DNA of 64,000 bases from Chrysomallon squamiferum. Its lineage: Eukaryota > Mollusca > Gastropoda > Neomphalida > Peltospiridae. Of the stretch, positions 60,852 through 64,000 are shown piece by piece. The translations under genes and the position numbers were made by a program. The stretch's first letter is position 1, and each line of letters opens with the position of its first letter. The DNA is taken from assembly GCA_012295275.1 (NCBI GenBank), contig CM022676.1:7846531-7910530 (forward strand). The letters are read 5' to 3'. The notes under the pieces are model-generated. The model was not told the DNA's origin, did not search any database, and saw only the letters and a list, made by a program, of their open reading frames with translations.

Positions 60852-61780
60852 TCTTATATAACCGAACAAAATAGAAAGAATATGCTACTCAATAACTTGG
60901 CAGAAAGAGTGTTTTGGGTTACATATTTTGTGCGCCGTCTTCCATCCATGGCTGGTTTTGAATAGAGTGGTAGAGTTACAATAAGAGTTAAAACGGGTCC
61001 GTGTTGTCACGACAGAAATTGACTAAACTTGACTTGCAGCCAAATTCAAAATGGCCGCCCTTTATCTCTTCGGGTTACATCTTTTGTGCGTCGTCTTCCA
61101 CCCATGGCTGGTTTTAAATAGAGTGTAGAGTTACAAATATCACAGTAAAACGGATTCGTCTTGTCATGGCATCAGAAACAGAACTTGAGAAGCAGACAAA
61201 TTCAAAATGGCCGACCTTTATTTCTTTGCAGCACCCATTTTATTATTAAATATCACTGACAATTTGTACAAAATTGTTCATTATTAAAAATGAACACAAA
61301 CGCACACACACACACACACAAACAAATGTACATATATATATATATGCATACATATAAACATAAACGAACATACGCACATACACATATATTTACTTACCTA
61401 CTTACATAGATAGGATACTTACAAAAAAAAAAAAAAATACCTTCAGCATACATACATGCACACATACATACATTCATACATACGCAACAATTTATCTACA
61501 TACCTGCAAATACACAAATACATATTTCTATAATATAAAATACCTACATACGTGCACATATACACCCAGGCATAAACCCCCGCCGAAAAAAAAAACATAC
61601 AAAAAAAAAAAAAAACATAACAAAAAAGTAAACACATACAAACAAATATACGTATTGAAGAATATCAAGTATTCAAAATATAACGCTGTATGGCAAGTCT
61701 AAGAGCTGGATTCAATTCAGTGAATTTAATTTAATAATAAAAATTAAAAAACAACCCAGAGGTTACTTTATAAAGAATAA
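60775..61780 (+). repeat. Composite repeat with double R1
   Basis: (CA)n at 60,815-60,850, R1 cores at about 60,885-61,070 and 61,080-61,300, and a TACA-rich part. Same layout as 36,655-37,610. Confidence 0.7.
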
Positions 61781-61854
61781 AACGAATTTTCAATTTACGA
61801 AAATAAAATATAATAAAAAACTATATTTTTATTAACGTGAAAACTAAAATAAAG

Positions 61855-62752
61855 GAAAAGTTGTAATATATTCTGTGTGTTCGTGTTACTGGGATGTGTA
61901 TAATAAAATATTATAAAAACTATATTTTTATTAATGTGAAAACTAAAATTAAGGAAATGAGTTGTATGTTATTCTGTGTGTTCATGTTACTGGGATGTGT
62001 ATTGTACGTACGTATTTTATATTCAGATTATTTTTCTCTATCCGAATTCATTGCATTTCATTGTTAAATCGCTGAAATAACTGTTACATATTCCTGACTA
62101 ATGTAAATTAAAAAGCATAATTGTGTGTTTCGAAATTTGATATACATTTGTATTACGACACGATACAGTAATATAATATATCATAACAAGATATGACAGT
62201 CTGTAACACAACTTAATGTAACAGAATATAATACGTCTAAAATTATGTAACAAATCGTAACAAAGTAATGATAATGATGAGACTACTTCTACTACTACTA
62301 ATAATAATAGTAATAAATAAAAAATATCATAAATTAGAAACAATGCAATTTCATAAAAATAATTTCATTTAATTTAATTTAATTATATTTATATTTTATT
62401 TTATTTTATTTTATTTATTTATAATTTAAGGTCAGTATTATATGTTAACAACATCAGACAGGTGTTCAGTTATTGGATCACCTTTTACTTCTACTTGTCG
62501 AGAAATTCGTTCTCCGATTCTTTGTTCTATTATTGCTTGGTTTCTGAATAACACAGAATGGAAGATGCATGAACTAGATGGACAAGGTCAGTGTCGTTTT
62601 CTTAATGAACATCCAGAAGAATACATTTTTTAAGTGTCTTTTTGAACGATTCATTCCCATAGTAAAGTCTGTCAAAATCAGTCAACATGAAACAGTATGG
62701 AGATATGATGAATATGGACGACGAAGCAATGAAATAAAACTTGAAGTGAGAG
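61855..62752 (+). pseudogene. Decayed receptor head P4
   Basis: The first signal-exon copy (about 61,858) has lost its ATG. The second starts at 61,957 (MSCMLFCVFMLLGCVLYV). Ig exon 62,431-62,752, 322 bases, has the shared insertion (here TTTTTTAAGTG). FTSTCREIRS and GQCRFLNEHPEEY are kept. No later exons. Confidence 0.7.
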
Positions 62753-63189
62753 GTAAAATTAACTTTATTTTTAATATTATTACTGTACGTATTGTATTTA
62801 CAAAAAAAGGAAAAAAACAAAACAAGAAATAACAACAACAAGTTCGTCAATTTCGGTATGAAGCATTTGCCTCATTTGCTTCAGTGTTGTTACGGCCATA
62901 TATGTATACTTTTATATATATGTGTGTGTCTGTATGTGTATGTATGTGTATGTGTACGTGAGCACACAGGTAGAATCATACGTTCTTATATAGATAATTA
63001 CATATTTACAAATACTTAGGCAGTGAGTTGTATGGACGGATAGATGGACAGAATGATCGAAAGAATGAAAGAAACAAATTAACACTGGCAGAGTACTGTT
63101 TACGTGCAAAGTCTAACGAGACGTAAATCAGACAAAAAACATTCCGATCCTAAAATACATATTACATATTTGCCAGTGACAGGTTTCCT

Positions 63190-63580
63190 ATGTAAATGGA
63201 CGCACGTGAAAATTACAAAAGACAAAGAACGGAATACGACGTGGGAAGCGATGATTACCTGCGATTACTCAGAAACCTTTTGACATAAAAAATTAGATCC
63301 ACGCAAAATTATAAAAAACAAAGAACGGCGTGCTTGGTGGTAGAATATAAGATCTGATAATACATATTTGCCAGTACAAGGATTAACAGAAAAAAATAGA
63401 TACACGCAACCATTACAAAAGACAAAGAACGGTGTGCTTCGTGGGAAGCGATGATTAACCCCGATTACTGAGCAGCCTTTTTCCTTGTCTGATTAGATTT
63501 ACACGTAGACAATATCCGATGACGTCATTCGTCTTCGAGGTGCATGGTGATTACTCTCGGTCTAAAATAGCGTTCGTCGA
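63190..63580 (+). promoter_or_regulatory. Minisatellite and truncated promoter-like block
   Basis: The block holds TGACGTCA at 63,520-63,527 and breaks off at 'gcgttcgtcgag', where it joins intron sequence that normally follows a V-like Ig exon. Confidence 0.55.
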
Positions 63581-64000
63581 GGTAAAATTAACTTCAAGTT
63601 TAATATTATTACTATACGTATTGTATTTAAAAAACAAAACAAGAAACAACAACAACAACAAGTTCGTCAATTTCGGTATGAAGCATTTGCCTCATTTGCT
63701 TCAGTGTTGTTACGGCCATATATGTATACTTTTATATATATGTTTGTCTGTATGTGTATGTATGTGTATGTGTACGTGAGCACACAGGTAGAATCATACG
63801 TTCTTATATAGATAATTACATATTTACAAATACCTAGGCAGTGAGTTGGATGGACGGATGGATGGGCAGAATGATCGAAAGAATGAAAGAAAGAAATGAA
63901 CATTGGCAGAGTATTGTCTATATAGCTAATAGTACGTTTTTTTTGTAGTTGTCTTTAGTATACGTGTTCTGTTTATGTATGTACGTATGAAGGTATTTTA
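63580..64000 (+). other. Remnant post-Ig intron
   Basis: Copy of 62,753-63,100 without the Ig exon in front. No exon seen to the window end. Confidence 0.6.

Overview
The window is eukaryotic, very AT-rich and packed with microsatellites: long (CA)n, (AG)n, (ATA)n, (TATC)n and TATG arrays. Genes are split into many small exons with GT/AG borders. The style (immunoglobulin-superfamily receptors, a Tc1-type DD34E transposon, tetranucleotide arrays) suggests an aquatic invertebrate. A mollusc is my best guess, but this is low-confidence inference and a cnidarian or another lophotrochozoan is not excluded.

The content is a tandemly and invertedly duplicated cluster of one multigene family: single-pass membrane receptors with a signal peptide, one-exon-per-domain Ig-like repeats, a transmembrane exon and a modular cytoplasmic tail carrying tyrosine motifs. 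Almost every exon is phase 1-1. The exception is a small juxtamembrane exon (phase 1-2) paired with a tyrosine-motif exon (phase 2-1). Ig domains come in two kinds. One is a V-like type of about 103 residues, with the second core Cys in a WRC motif plus an extra Cys pair. The other is a C2/I-like type of about 87 residues, with the second core Cys in YVC or YTC plus extra N-terminal Cys. I could not match the family to a named one.

Layout. 0-4.4 kb: orphan minus-strand tail exons and dispersed repeats, ending in a truncated plus-strand Ig exon fused to the 3' flank of gene 1. 4.4-13.8 kb, minus: gene 1, a pseudogene in its ectodomain (lost start codons, one stop, two frameshifts) whose tail is intact and carries a perfect ITIM (VSYSVI) and an ITSM-like TVYYHV. 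14.1-17 kb: promoter-like block, minisatellite, and a degenerate Tc1 transposon between two direct repeats. 17.7-20.5 kb: duplicated non-coding flank. 20.6-29.8 kb, minus: gene 2, for which I can assemble a complete nine-exon, 610-residue reading frame with five Ig domains. It has lost the ITIM exon through a deletion at an (ATA)n tract. 30-40.4 kb: plus-strand decayed gene heads embedded in tandem composite repeats. 40.4-44.3 kb: an unrelated island bounded by direct repeats and holding a satellite whose every unit contains a long dyad. 45-52.2 kb, plus: gene 3, a reduced single-Ig receptor with altered tail, cut by a 200-base assembly gap. 52.5-57.1 kb, minus: another orphan tail. 57.5-64 kb: two more decayed plus-strand heads and a chimeric promoter copy.

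The cluster resembles, in logic only, paired inhibitory/non-inhibitory receptor clusters (vertebrate LILR/KIR/SIGLEC) or the Hydractinia allorecognition complex. Ectodomains and signalling modules appear to be gained, lost and re-sorted exon by exon, with microsatellites at several breakpoints. All statements rest on reading the sequence. No alignment, RNA or database search was run.
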